Source: Actinomycetospora sp. NBRC 106378 (GTDB lineage: Bacteria; Actinomycetota; Actinomycetes; Mycobacteriales; Pseudonocardiaceae). Taken from it: a DNA stretch of 64,000 nt. This document shows, in pieces, positions 8,116-15,878 of this stretch. A program made the translations under genes and the position numbers. The notes beneath the pieces were generated by a model. The model ran no database searches. It was given only the letters and a program-made list of their open reading frames with translations, and was not told the origin of the DNA. The stretch lies in the NCBI RefSeq assembly GCF_030269685.1, contig NZ_BSTT01000002.1:558001-622000 (forward strand), in the 5' to 3' direction. Every line of letters starts with the position of its first letter. The stretch's first letter is position 1.

Positions 8116-8766
8116 ATGGAGCTGGATCTGGCGATGCGCACGACCGGGACGTGCCGGTACTTCCGCGAGGACCCTGTGCCCGACGAGGTGCTGCACGCGG
8201 CGATCGACGTGGCCCGGTTCGGGCCGCAGGGCGGCAACCGGCAGCCGGTGAAGTGGATCGCCGTGCGCGATCCCGCGCGCAAGCAGGCTCTCGCCGACCT
8301 CTACCTCCCGATGTGGGACGCCTACTTCGCCGGCATCGGCGAGGGGACCGTGCAGGCGAACGCGCTGCCGAAGACCGTCCGCGATGCCGACCACTTCGCC
8401 CGCCACCTCGCGACGGTGCCCGTGATACTCGTGCTCTGCGCCGAGACCTCAGGCCTGCACCCGACCGACACCGAACTCGGCCGCCTGTCGGTGGTCGGCG
8501 GGGCGTCGATCTACCCGACGATGCAGAACCTGTGCCTCGCGCTGCGCGCCCAGGGCGTGGCGAGCGCGGTGACCACCCTGCTCTGCGCGGTGGAACCCCA
8601 GGTCCGTGAGCTCCTGGCCGTGCCGGACGACCACATCACCGCCGCCCACGTCGCCGTCGGCTACCCGGCTAAGTCCTTCCCGACGAAGCTCTCCCGCACC
8701 CCGGCCGAGGAGATCACCTTCTCCGAGTCGTTCGGCACGCCGCTGTTCGCCGGAGCTCCTGCGTGA
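8116..8766 (+). CDS. nitroreductase-family flavoprotein
   Basis: A 216-aa FMN-dependent oxidoreductase of the nitroreductase fold. It shows the FMN-phosphate region near the N-terminus (RTTGTCRYFREDPVPDEVL), the GPQGGNRQPVKW segment that lines the flavin site, and the C-terminal TLLCAVEPQVRELLAVPDD block. Such enzymes reduce nitro groups, enones or quinones with NAD(P)H; the substrate is unknown. ATG at 8116 follows AGGAGA with good spacing. The stop overlaps the start of the acyl-CoA ligase gene (GTGA), so the two are probably translationally coupled and belong to one catabolic pathway. Confidence 0.88.
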   Translation: MELDLAMRTTGTCRYFREDPVPDEVLHAAIDVARFGPQGGNRQPVKWIAVRDPARKQALADLYLPMWDAYFAGIGEGTVQANALPKTVRDADHFARHLATVPVILVLCAETSGLHPTDTELGRLSVVGGASIYPTMQNLCLALRAQGVASAVTTLLCAVEPQVRELLAVPDDHITAAHVAVGYPAKSFPTKLSRTPAEEITFSESFGTPLFAGAPA

Positions 8767-10337
8767 GCTCGGCCGGGGTCCTGCCCGAGGTGCACCGCCG
8801 CCCGGTGGGCCGGGCGACGATCGGCGACCAGCTCCGCCGCCACGCCCGGACCCAGGGCAGCCGGATCGCGATCGTCTCCTACGACGGCGGGTCGCGGCGC
8901 GAGACCACGTACGGCGAGCTCGACCGGCGGGCGAATGCGGTCGCGCACCACCTGCTCGGCGTCGGGGTCCGCCGCGGGGACCGGGTGGCGGTGATGGCTC
9001 GCAACGGCGTCGACGTCATCGTCGTGTACTACGGCGCGCTCAAGGCCGGCGCCGCGTTCACCGGCATCAACGTGCTCCACGGCCGCGAGGAGGTCGCGGC
9101 GCAGCTCGACCACGCCGAACCCGCCGTCGTGATCGCGGGCGCCGAGTTCGTCGAGCTGCTCACCCCGATCACCACCGGCGTGTCCGGCCGGGTCGTCCTC
9201 GGCGACGCCGGCGAGGGCTGGACGCCGCTCGCCGTCGTGCTGGGGGGTCCGGACCACGAGCCGGACGTCGACGTCGACGAGCACGACCTCGCGATGCTCG
9301 TCTACACGAGCGGGACCGAGTCCACGCCGAAGGGCGTGATGATCCCTCACCGCAACTACCTGATCTCGACGGCGCCGGCGTGGAGCTGGGGTCTGCGGAC
9401 GGGGCCGGACGACACGTGGCTGTTCGCCATGCCGTTCTTCACGATCGCCGGGCTCGGGTCGATGACCACGTTGACGATGATGGGCGCGACGCTGGTGCTG
9501 CCGGACTCGCTGGACCCGGCCCGTGCGCTGGAGCTGATCGCGTCCGAGCAGGTCACGGTCGTCGCGCAGACGCCGACCTTCTACCTCGCACTGGCCCGCG
9601 ATCCGGGGTTCGGGTCGGCGGCGGTCGGCACGGTGCGCCGCGCGATGACCTACGGCGGGCAGGTCTCGCCGGCCGCGGTCGACGCCTGGGCCGACGCCGC
9701 GGAAGGCATCGTCTGGGGCACCTACTGGGGGCAGTCGGAGCTGTCGCAGCTCGGCTCCGTCGGCTGGTTCTCGCGGCTCGAGGACATCCCGGACGCCGAC
9801 CCCTCGTGGATCGGCACCCCGGTCACGCACCTGGAGACGCGGATCGTCGGGACCGACGGGGCCGACGCCGCGCCGGGGGAGCCCGGCGAGCTCTGGTGCC
9901 GTACGCCTTCGGTGATGCTCGGCTACTTCAAGGAGCCCGAGCGGACCGCCGAGGTGTTCTCCGACGACGGGTGGCTGCGCACCGGCGACATCGTCCGGGC
10001 CGACGAGGCGGGCAACCTGTTCTTCGCCGACCGCGCGAAGGACATGATCAAGTCGGGCGGGTTCAACGTGTCGTCGCAGGAGGTCGAGCGGGTGCTGCAC
10101 GGCCATCCCGAGGTGCTCCGGGCGGCCGTCGTGGGTCGGCCCGACGAGTACTGGTCGGAGGCGGTGACGGCGTTCGTGATCGTGCGCTCGCCGGTCGAGC
10201 CGGCCGCGCTCGTCGCCTACTGCCGGGAGCACCTGGCGTCGTACAAGACGCCGAAGGCGGTCCACGTCGTGGAGGGGTTCCCGGTCGACGGTCAGGGCAA
10301 GGTGCTCAAGCGCGAGCTGCGGCGGGTGCATGTCTGA
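8763..10337 (+). CDS. AMP-dependent acyl-CoA synthetase/ligase
   Basis: A 524-aa ANL-superfamily enzyme activating a carboxylic acid through an acyl-adenylate to a CoA thioester. The nucleotide loop is LVYTSGTESTPKG (about residue 180; ES replaces the usual TG). The A5 region is TYWGQSEL, the A7-A8 hinge is WLRTGDIVRADEAG and KDMIKSGGFNVSSQEVE, and the catalytic lysine lies in GKVLKREL near the C-terminus. GTG at 8763 overlaps the nitroreductase stop by 4 nt and its 3' end overlaps the TetR gene by 8 nt. Context suggests activation of an aromatic or aliphatic acid in a catabolic operon. Confidence 0.92.
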   Translation: MSSAGVLPEVHRRPVGRATIGDQLRRHARTQGSRIAIVSYDGGSRRETTYGELDRRANAVAHHLLGVGVRRGDRVAVMARNGVDVIVVYYGALKAGAAFTGINVLHGREEVAAQLDHAEPAVVIAGAEFVELLTPITTGVSGRVVLGDAGEGWTPLAVVLGGPDHEPDVDVDEHDLAMLVYTSGTESTPKGVMIPHRNYLISTAPAWSWGLRTGPDDTWLFAMPFFTIAGLGSMTTLTMMGATLVLPDSLDPARALELIASEQVTVVAQTPTFYLALARDPGFGSAAVGTVRRAMTYGGQVSPAAVDAWADAAEGIVWGTYWGQSELSQLGSVGWFSRLEDIPDADPSWIGTPVTHLETRIVGTDGADAAPGEPGELWCRTPSVMLGYFKEPERTAEVFSDDGWLRTGDIVRADEAGNLFFADRAKDMIKSGGFNVSSQEVERVLHGHPEVLRAAVVGRPDEYWSEAVTAFVIVRSPVEPAALVAYCREHLASYKTPKAVHVVEGFPVDGQGKVLKRELRRVHV

Positions 10338-10935
10338 GCCGGTGCCGCTGGCCGGGCGCCGCCGCGTCACGCCCGAGCAGATCGTCGACGCGGCGGCGGC
10401 GTTGTTCGCCCGCGAGGGCTACCACGCCGTCGGCACCCGGCACATCGCCGACGAGCTCGGTATCCGTGGGGCGAGCCTCTACCACCACTACCGGTCCAAG
10501 GAGGAGATCCTCGCGGCGATCTGCCGCCGGGTCACCGCGGAGCCGGTCGAGGAGACCCTGCCGCTGCTCGACGACGCCGGGACGCCCGGGACCCGCCTCG
10601 CCGCGCTGGTCCGGGCGCACCTGCACCACCTGGTCCGACGGCGAGTGGAGTTCCTCGTCGGGCTCCAGGAGCTCGCGGCGCTGACCCCCGAGCACCGGGC
10701 GGAGGTCGAGTCGCACCGGCGGCACTACCAACGGCGGGTCCGGGACACCGTCGCCGCGGGGGTGCGGTCGGGGGAGTTCACGGTCGACGACCCGGGTCTG
10801 GCCGCGCTCGCCCTGCTCGACGCCCTCAACGGGACGGCGCGCTGGTTGGACCCGGACGGCCCGCGGTCACCGCACGCCGTCGCGGACGTCTACGTGCGGA
10901 TGTTGGTCGACGGACTGCTCGGACGGCAGGGCTGA
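10330..10935 (+). CDS. TetR/AcrR-family transcriptional regulator
   Basis: A 201-aa regulator with an N-terminal TetR HTH at about residues 15-62 (VDAAAALFAREGYHAVGTRH, then ELGIRGASLYHHYRSKEEIL) and a helical C-terminal ligand domain containing TLPLLDDAGTPGTRLAALVR. It overlaps the acyl-CoA ligase gene by 8 nt, so it is cotranscribed with the enzymes it probably controls; an acyl-CoA effector would fit the family. The candidate operator is the dyad at 8054-8069. Confidence 0.92.
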   Translation: MSEPVPLAGRRRVTPEQIVDAAAALFAREGYHAVGTRHIADELGIRGASLYHHYRSKEEILAAICRRVTAEPVEETLPLLDDAGTPGTRLAALVRAHLHHLVRRRVEFLVGLQELAALTPEHRAEVESHRRHYQRRVRDTVAAGVRSGEFTVDDPGLAALALLDALNGTARWLDPDGPRSPHAVADVYVRMLVDGLLGRQG

Positions 10936-10950
10936 GCCGGGCGAGGGGAG

Positions 10951-11210
10951 TCAGCTGCCGTCACGCAGGACGACCAGGAACGCCTGGAGATCGGCGGGCC
11001 CGGACGCGGCGATCATGTGCACGCGGGCGAGGTCGAGCTTCCCGTAGGCATGGACGATGAGGTTGCGGAACGCCGCGGCGCGGGCGAGGCGCTCGGCGAG
11101 CGCGGCCTCGAGGACCCCGGCGTCCGCCAACAACCGGAAGGCGTCACCGTAGGTCGCCGGGCGAGGACGCTCGCGCTCCGCTCGGCGAGGAGATCGTGGT
11201 CGACCGTCAT
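10951..11210 (-). pseudogene. broken HepT-like HEPN toxin gene
   Basis: An ATG at 11210, overlapping the MntA stop (ATGA), opens a frame MTVDHDLLAERSASVLA that quickly becomes nonsense. In another frame the C-terminal half of a HEPN-domain HepT toxin is intact: TYGDAFRLLADAGVLEAAL, then AAAFRNLIVHAYGKLDLARV with the RNase motif R-x4-6-H (RNLIVHAY). The segment that normally lies between these parts (roughly 45-50 residues including the first HEPN helices) is missing and the frame changes, so an internal deletion with frameshift is inferred. The fragment from 11133 has no ATG or GTG start. The toxin is most likely not made in active form. Confidence 0.7.
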
Positions 11211-11599
11211 CCGAGCGACGCCAGGATCTCGGCCTGAGCCCGACGGATCACCGGCTCGGCGTCGCACCAGAAGCGCACGGCGTCGAGTCGGAAGTCCAGG
11301 AAGGCCTCCGGGTGCATCTCGACCAGGGCGACGCCGTCCCGCGCGGCGCGGAAGCGCAGGACCGCGCTGGCGTGGCGGAGATCGACGAGGTCGACCTCGT
11401 CCGTCCCGAGGGTCGAGGCCAGCACGTCGAGGAGGGCGGCGGGATCGACGTCGGCCCCCGGGGCGGCGACGTAGCCGAGGTCCCAGTCGGAGGACGGTCG
11501 TGCGTCACCGCGGGCCCGAGAGCCGTGGAGGACGAGGAGTTCCACCCCGCCGAGGGCGGCCCGGCCCGCGAGGGCTGCCGCGATCTCGTCGTTCTCCAC
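11207..11599 (-). CDS. MntA-like minimal nucleotidyltransferase antitoxin
   Basis: A 130-aa protein with the minimal nucleotidyltransferase signature GS-x10-D-x-D, read as GSRARGDARPSSDWD (residues 26-40), preceded by ELLVLH. MntA proteins AMPylate the HepT toxin at the Tyr of its RNxxxHxY motif (type VII toxin-antitoxin). Its own motif residues are intact, while the neighbouring hepT is disrupted. I start at GTG 11599; an in-frame extension to 11707 would overlap the divergent reductase gene and its promoter. The stop overlaps the hepT ATG, the arrangement seen in complete mntA-hepT operons. Confidence 0.82.
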   Translation of the reverse strand: MENDEIAAALAGRAALGGVELLVLHGSRARGDARPSSDWDLGYVAAPGADVDPAALLDVLASTLGTDEVDLVDLRHASAVLRFRAARDGVALVEMHPEAFLDFRLDAVRFWCDAEPVIRRAQAEILASLG

Positions 11600-11626
11600 G
11601 GGCGGAACCGTATCGCGGTGCGGCCC

Positions 11627-11632
11627 TACGCT
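11627..11632 (+). promoter_or_regulatory. -10 element for leaderless FMN reductase gene
   Basis: TACGCT lies 7 nt before the GTG at 11640, so transcription would start at or very near the start codon. No ribosome binding site is present, in agreement. Confidence 0.45.
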
Positions 11633-11639
11633 GCTCGGG

Positions 11640-12191
11640 GTGACGACGGTGCTGCTGATCTCGGGGAGCACGCGGGCGGGGTCGACGAACACCGCGGTGC
11701 TCCGCACGGCGGCGGTGCTGGACCCGGGGCAGACGCGGCTCTACGACGGGCTGGCACAGCTGCCGGCGTTCAACCCGGACGACGACGTCGAGCCGCTCCC
11801 ACCCGCCGTCGCGGAGCTGCGGCGGGCGCTCGCGGCGTGCGACGCGCTGCTCGTCTGCACCCCCGAGTACGCGGGCGCGCTGCCCGGGGCGTTCAAGAAT
11901 CTCCTGGACTGGACCGTCGGCGGCGCCGAGATGCCCGGGCTGCCGGTGGGATGGATCAACGCCGCCGGGGTCGCGGCGCCGACCGGAGGGTCCGGCGCGC
12001 ACACCGAGCTCGCGACGGTGCTGGGGTACGTGCAGGCCCGGATCGTGCGGTCGGCCTGCCGTCGGGTGCCCCTGGCGCGGTCGCAGGTCGGCGACGACGG
12101 GATCATCGCCGACCCGGTCGTCCGGGCCGAGATCGCGGCGGCGCTCGACGCCCTGACTACCGCCGCCGACCCCGTTCGACCAGCGCCGTGA
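11640..12191 (+). CDS. NADPH-dependent FMN reductase family protein
   Basis: A 183-aa flavodoxin-like protein. The FMN phosphate loop is LLISGSTRAGSTN at residues 5-17 and the family motif PEYAGALPGAFKNLLDW is at about 80-96. Enzymes of this family reduce FMN, quinones or azo compounds with NADPH. GTG at 11640 is used because TACGCT lies 7 nt upstream and no Shine-Dalgarno is seen. Its 3' end overlaps the convergent dehydrogenase gene by 35 nt. Confidence 0.9.
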   Translation: MTTVLLISGSTRAGSTNTAVLRTAAVLDPGQTRLYDGLAQLPAFNPDDDVEPLPPAVAELRRALAACDALLVCTPEYAGALPGAFKNLLDWTVGGAEMPGLPVGWINAAGVAAPTGGSGAHTELATVLGYVQARIVRSACRRVPLARSQVGDDGIIADPVVRAEIAAALDALTTAADPVRPAP

Positions 12192-12990
12192 CGTCGACGT
12201 CCGCCCACCCGTCGGCGGCGACCTGGAGGTAGGCGTCGCGGGCGGCCGTCGTGACGGGCTGCGGGTCGGTGGCCAGGCCGAGGGCGTGGGTGAGGTCCTT
12301 CGCCCCGAGCGGGCTGGTGAACCAGCCGGCGTGGTCGGGGTCGACGAGGCCGTCGATGCGGTTGGCGAGCCCGGGCGCGAGCATGGGGGAGTCGCGGAGC
12401 AGTTCGGTGATCGCGTCGTCGTCGAGGCCCGCGGCGCGCCCCAGGCGCACCGTCTCGGCGACCATGGCGACCCCGACCAGCAGCATCTGGTTCGACAGCA
12501 GCTTCACCACCGACGCGCGGGCGGGGTCGTCGCCGGCGTCGGTGGTGGTCGCGAAGGCCGCCCAGAGCGGGGCGAGCGTGGACCGGGCCGGCGCGGGCCC
12601 CCCGACGAGCCACCGCGCCTGACCACTGGCCACCGCGTGCGGGGCGCCGAGGATCGGAGCGGCGACGAAGCGGTCGCCGTAGGCGCCGGCGAGCGTGGTC
12701 TGCGTGGCCGGGGCGACGGTCGACGCGTTCACGACGAGCATGCCCGCCCACGCCGACCGCGCCTGCCCGTCCGGCAGCGCGACCTGCAGCAGGCTGTCGT
12801 CGTCGGCCAGGGACACGACGACGGCGTCGGCCGTCGCCGCGTCGGGATCGACGAGCACCTCGGTCCGGCCCGCGAAGGGTTCCGCCCCTACCGGCGACCG
12901 GTTCCACACCTCGAGCTCGTGGCCCTCGTCGAGCAGCCGCTCGGCGAGTGCGCTGCCCATGCCGCCGAGCCCGATCACCGCGATGCGCAT
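12157..12990 (-). CDS. NAD(P)-dependent oxidoreductase of the beta-hydroxyacid dehydrogenase type
   Basis: A 277-aa member of the 6-phosphogluconate/3-hydroxyisobutyrate dehydrogenase superfamily. The N-terminal Rossmann motif is IGLGGMGSALAERLLDEGH (GxGxxG) and WNRSP follows the second strand. The catalytic lysine lies in VVKLLSNQMLL, the K-x3-N motif of the family, followed by the helical C-terminal domain. The ATG at 12990 starts directly at MRIAVIGLGG. It lies 49 nt downstream of the monooxygenase-fold gene at 13040 on the same strand, with a hairpin in the gap. The substrate is unknown. Confidence 0.9.
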   Translation of the reverse strand: MRIAVIGLGGMGSALAERLLDEGHELEVWNRSPVGAEPFAGRTEVLVDPDAATADAVVVSLADDDSLLQVALPDGQARSAWAGMLVVNASTVAPATQTTLAGAYGDRFVAAPILGAPHAVASGQARWLVGGPAPARSTLAPLWAAFATTTDAGDDPARASVVKLLSNQMLLVGVAMVAETVRLGRAAGLDDDAITELLRDSPMLAPGLANRIDGLVDPDHAGWFTSPLGAKDLTHALGLATDPQPVTTAARDAYLQVAADGWADVDVTALVERGRRR

Positions 12991-13002
12991 GCGACCGAGC
13001 CT

Positions 13003-13022
13003 CCCACCGGCCGTCCGGTGGG
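13003..13022 (-). terminator. 8-bp hairpin between two minus-strand genes
   Basis: CCCACCGG and CCGGTGGG pair perfectly around the tetraloop CCGT, in the 49-nt gap between the stop at 13040 and the ATG at 12990. It could terminate or attenuate transcription into the dehydrogenase gene. Confidence 0.45.
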
Positions 13023-13039
13023 GCTCGTCGTCGGGAGGC

Positions 13040-13333
13040 TCAGCCGCCGACCGGGACGAGCGGGTGGACGGCCAGCGGCGCGGCGAGGTGCTCCCCGGCG
13101 ACCGCGAGCGCCTGGGCGACGTGCGGGGTCTGCATGTGGGCGTCCAGGTCGGCCTGGTCGCGCCACTGCTCGACCGTGACGAAGACGGTGCCGTCGGCCC
13201 CGGAGCGGTTCAGCTCGTAGGACAGGCAGCCCTCCTCGCCGCGGGTCGCGGTGACGAGCTCCTGGAGGGCCTGGCCGACGACCTCCTCCGAGCCGGGCTT
13301 CGCGGTGATCAGGGCGACGACCTGCAGCGACAT
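13040..13333 (-). CDS. antibiotic biosynthesis monooxygenase (ABM) domain protein
   Basis: A 97-aa single-domain protein of the dimeric ferredoxin-like ABM/YgiN fold: LQVVALITAKPGSEEVV, then EEGCLSYELNRS and VFVTVEQWRDQADLDAHMQT. Family members are small cofactor-independent monooxygenases or quinone-handling proteins. ATG at 13333 has GGAG at a spacing of about 7 nt; the frame is open far upstream but the extra sequence resembles no ABM protein. Confidence 0.88.
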   Translation of the reverse strand: MSLQVVALITAKPGSEEVVGQALQELVTATRGEEGCLSYELNRSGADGTVFVTVEQWRDQADLDAHMQTPHVAQALAVAGEHLAAPLAVHPLVPVGG

Positions 13334-13436
13334 CGACGACTCCGGGTTCTCGTGGGGCCACATCCGATCGCGGCCACCGTAGAGGGGGCGACGTCGATCC
13401 GGCGCACCGGAGGTCCGTCGACGAGACTGGGTCCCG

Positions 13437-13814
13437 ATGCTCCGCCTCGGCTTCCCCGTCCTCGGTGTCACCGACCTCGACCGCGCCGCCGCCTTCTGGC
13501 GCGCGGCGCTCGACCTGCAGGTGAGCGACGAGTGGTCGAGCGCGACCTGGCGCACGCTGGTCACGGCCGACGGCGGGCGCGCGCTCGGGCTGATGCGCAG
13601 CGACTCACCCGTCGAGGCGCGGCCGCGGCTGCACCTCGACCTCACGGTCGACACGACCGCCGAGCAGGCCCGCGAGGTCGACCGGCTCCTCGGGATCGGG
13701 GCCACCGACCCGGGCTGGACCGACTACCCGGCCGAGCCGGACTTCGTCGTGCTCGCCGACCCCGACGGCAACGTCTTCTGCGTGGTCGACCTGAGCCGGG
13801 CCCCGTCGTCGTGA
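13437..13814 (+). CDS. VOC (glyoxalase/bleomycin-resistance fold) protein
   Basis: A 125-aa protein with the two beta-alpha-beta-beta-beta halves of the vicinal oxygen chelate fold: VLGVTDLDRAAAFWRAALDL at the start, RLHLDLTVDT in the middle and FVVLADPDGNVFCVVDL at the end. The His, Glu-type metal ligands are only partly recognisable, so it could be a lyase, dioxygenase-like or binding protein. It converges on another VOC gene with a 15-nt gap. Confidence 0.85.
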   Translation: MLRLGFPVLGVTDLDRAAAFWRAALDLQVSDEWSSATWRTLVTADGGRALGLMRSDSPVEARPRLHLDLTVDTTAEQAREVDRLLGIGATDPGWTDYPAEPDFVVLADPDGNVFCVVDLSRAPSS

Positions 13815-13829
13815 CCCGACCCGTCGTCC

Positions 13830-14201
13830 TCACGCACTGCGCGTGAGCACCTCGAGGTTGTGGCCGTCGGGGCTGTCCCAGTAGAAGCCGCGGCCCCCGG
13901 ACATCGTGTTGAGCTGCTGCGGACGGGTGTGCATCGGGTCGGCCCAGTAGGGCAGGCCGCGGCCCTGCACGCGGTCGAGCACCTGGTCGAGGACGTCGTC
14001 GGACACGAGGAACGCCAGGTGCATCGGCTGCGCCGGCAGGTCCGGGACGTCCATGAAGTCCAGGCTGACGCCGTTGCCCAGGCGGACGACGTCGAAGTGC
14101 CCGAAGGTGGAGGCCTCCAGCCCGAGCAGGTCGGCGAGGTCGGCGGCTGCGGCCCGCTGGTCGCGGCTCGCGACGATGGTGTGGTTCAGCTCGACGGTCA
14201 T
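13830..14201 (-). CDS. VOC-fold protein
   Basis: A 123-aa vicinal oxygen chelate protein: ELNHTIVASRDQRAAAADLA, PMHLAFLVSDDVLDQVLDRV and FYWDSPDGHNLEVLTRS. The motif spacing matches dioxygenase-type members. ATG at 14201 is preferred over GTG at 14207; TAGCGT 7 nt upstream suggests a leaderless transcript. It is unrelated in close detail to the convergent VOC gene, so this is not a recent duplication. Confidence 0.85.
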   Translation of the reverse strand: MTVELNHTIVASRDQRAAAADLADLLGLEASTFGHFDVVRLGNGVSLDFMDVPDLPAQPMHLAFLVSDDVLDQVLDRVQGRGLPYWADPMHTRPQQLNTMSGGRGFYWDSPDGHNLEVLTRSA

Positions 14202-14208
14202 GCCCACG

Positions 14209-14214
14209 ACGCTA
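14209..14214 (-). promoter_or_regulatory. -10 element for leaderless VOC gene
   Basis: Read on the minus strand the hexamer is TAGCGT, 7 nt before the ATG at 14201. Confidence 0.4.
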
Positions 14215-14256
14215 GGAACTCGACCGCGGTTCAGGTCAAGGAAGAGGGTGCGGCCG

Positions 14257-15045
14257 GTGGCCGACTACGGACTGGAGTTCGACGACGCCGAGCACGAGCG
14301 GCTGCGGCGTCAGGCGGCCGGGGTGGACCTGCTCGACGAGGACCTCATCGCGGCGGCGGGTCTGCTCCCCGGCGCGCGGGTGGCCGACCTCGGATGCGGT
14401 CCGGCGGCGGTGCTCCTGGCACTGCGCGAACGCGTCCTGCCCGGAGGTCGGCTGTGGGGAGTCGACGCCGACCCGGAGATGGTGGCCCGCGCCCGGGCCG
14501 AGGTCGCCGGGCTCCCCGACGTGACCGTCACCGAGGGCCGGGCGGAGGAATCCGGGCTGCCGCCCGGCAGCATGGACTGCGTGTTCGTTCGCCTGGTCCT
14601 GCAGCACAACGGGGGCCGGGAGCAGGCGATCGTCGACCACGCGGCGTCACTCGCGCGTCCTGGCGGCGCCGTCTTCGTCTACGACCTCGACACGACGATG
14701 ATCCGCGTCCAGCCGCCGTCGGCACCCGTCTCGGAGCTGGGGGACCGGTTCCTGGACTACCAGCGCCGCGTGGGCAACGACCCGGCCGTCGGCGTCCGGC
14801 TCCCCGAGCTCCTCGCGACGGCAGGCCTGGACGTCGAGATCTTCCGCGGCCAGTGCCGTACCGGGCGCCGGACGGCGGGGACCCGCGGACCGACCTGGGC
14901 GGCCCGGAAGGCGATGGTCGCCGCGGGGGTGGCCGACGAGGACGACCTCGTGCGCTGGGCGCGGGAGTTCGAGGAACTCGACGCGGCGGAGACCCAGCCG
15001 TGGACCATCGGCGTCGTTTTCGCGGCGATCGGGCGTCGCCCCTGA
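14257..15045 (+). CDS. class I SAM-dependent methyltransferase
   Basis: A 262-aa cytosolic methyltransferase. The SAM site is ARVADLGCGPAAVLLALRER (motif I, about residues 46-62), followed by LWGVDADPEMVARAR (motif II) and a later MDCVFVRLVLQHN block. The acceptor is not predictable. GTG at 14257 has GGAAGAGG 9 nt upstream; another GTG at 14248 is too close to it. It diverges from the VOC gene at 14201 through a short shared promoter region. Confidence 0.88.
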   Translation: MADYGLEFDDAEHERLRRQAAGVDLLDEDLIAAAGLLPGARVADLGCGPAAVLLALRERVLPGGRLWGVDADPEMVARARAEVAGLPDVTVTEGRAEESGLPPGSMDCVFVRLVLQHNGGREQAIVDHAASLARPGGAVFVYDLDTTMIRVQPPSAPVSELGDRFLDYQRRVGNDPAVGVRLPELLATAGLDVEIFRGQCRTGRRTAGTRGPTWAARKAMVAAGVADEDDLVRWAREFEELDAAETQPWTIGVVFAAIGRRP

Positions 15046-15182
15046 GGCGCTTGGCGCGACGCCGCCGGCGAGGCGCAGGCGTCATGACGCGGTGAAGCAG
15101 TGTCGATGCTCTCAGTAGTTGCCCACGCTATGCAGTTGCGTGATCTGCTCCGTCCGGACCGGGGGCTCGGAGAGGAGCGGCA

Positions 15183-15824
15183 GTGGACGGGATGAACCGG
15201 CGGGACGCGTTCAAGGTGGCGGGGGCGGGCCTCGTCGGGGGCGGCGCCGCGCTCGGTGCGGCGGCGCCCGACAGTGCGGCGACACCCGTCGGCGGGGCGC
15301 AGGGCCCGGGCACGCACCTGTTCCACCTCACGGCCGCGAAGCCCTCCGAGTACGACGGCGGGAGCCTGCGGGGCGCGAACGAGCAGACGTTCCCCGTGCT
15401 GGCGGGCCAGGACGCCTCGGTCTACTTCGTGACCCTCGAGGTCGGCGGCATCCGGGAGCCGCACTGGCACCCGAACGCCTGGGAGCTGAACTTCGTGGTG
15501 TCGGGGCACGCGCACTGGACGGTGCTCGGGACCCATCCCGACGGCAGCTACCACAACGACGAGTTCGACGCGGGCCCCGGCGACCTCGTCTTCGCCCCGA
15601 CCGGCTTCTTCCACTACTTCGCGAACACCAGCCCGACCGACCCGCTGACGGTGCTCATCGTCTTCAACTCGAGCACGCCGGAGCCGAACGACGACCTCGG
15701 CATCGTCGGGTCCTTCAACTCGGTCCCGCGCGCGGTCATCGCCGCGACCTTCGGCATCCCGGTCTCGGCCCTGGACGGCATCCCGACCGAGGTCAGGCCC
15801 GTCGTCATCACCCGCGCCCGGTGA
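15183..15824 (+). CDS. Tat-exported cupin protein (oxalate decarboxylase-like)
   Basis: A 213-aa secreted cupin. The N-terminus carries a twin-arginine signal (NRRDAFKVAGAGLVGGG). Cupin motif 1 is REPHWHPNAWELNFVVSG, with His, His and Glu ligands correctly spaced, and motif 2 is GDLVFAPTGFFHYFAN with the fourth His ligand. Only one cupin domain is present, unlike bicupin oxalate decarboxylases. It probably binds Mn or another divalent metal outside the membrane. GTG at 15183 lies about 6 nt after GAGGAG; ATG at 15192 is the alternative and keeps the same signal. Confidence 0.87.
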   Translation: MDGMNRRDAFKVAGAGLVGGGAALGAAAPDSAATPVGGAQGPGTHLFHLTAAKPSEYDGGSLRGANEQTFPVLAGQDASVYFVTLEVGGIREPHWHPNAWELNFVVSGHAHWTVLGTHPDGSYHNDEFDAGPGDLVFAPTGFFHYFANTSPTDPLTVLIVFNSSTPEPNDDLGIVGSFNSVPRAVIAATFGIPVSALDGIPTEVRPVVITRAR

Positions 15825-15878
15825 GCCGGCCACCGGCGGCGCCCGATCGGGAGCCGCCGGTCCCCGGCCGGGGAAGGT

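Noticed and set aside
10951-11133. Intact short HEPN toxin
   Set aside because: Only the C-terminal half is present, no ATG or GTG start exists in this frame, and the natural start at 11210 is in another frame.
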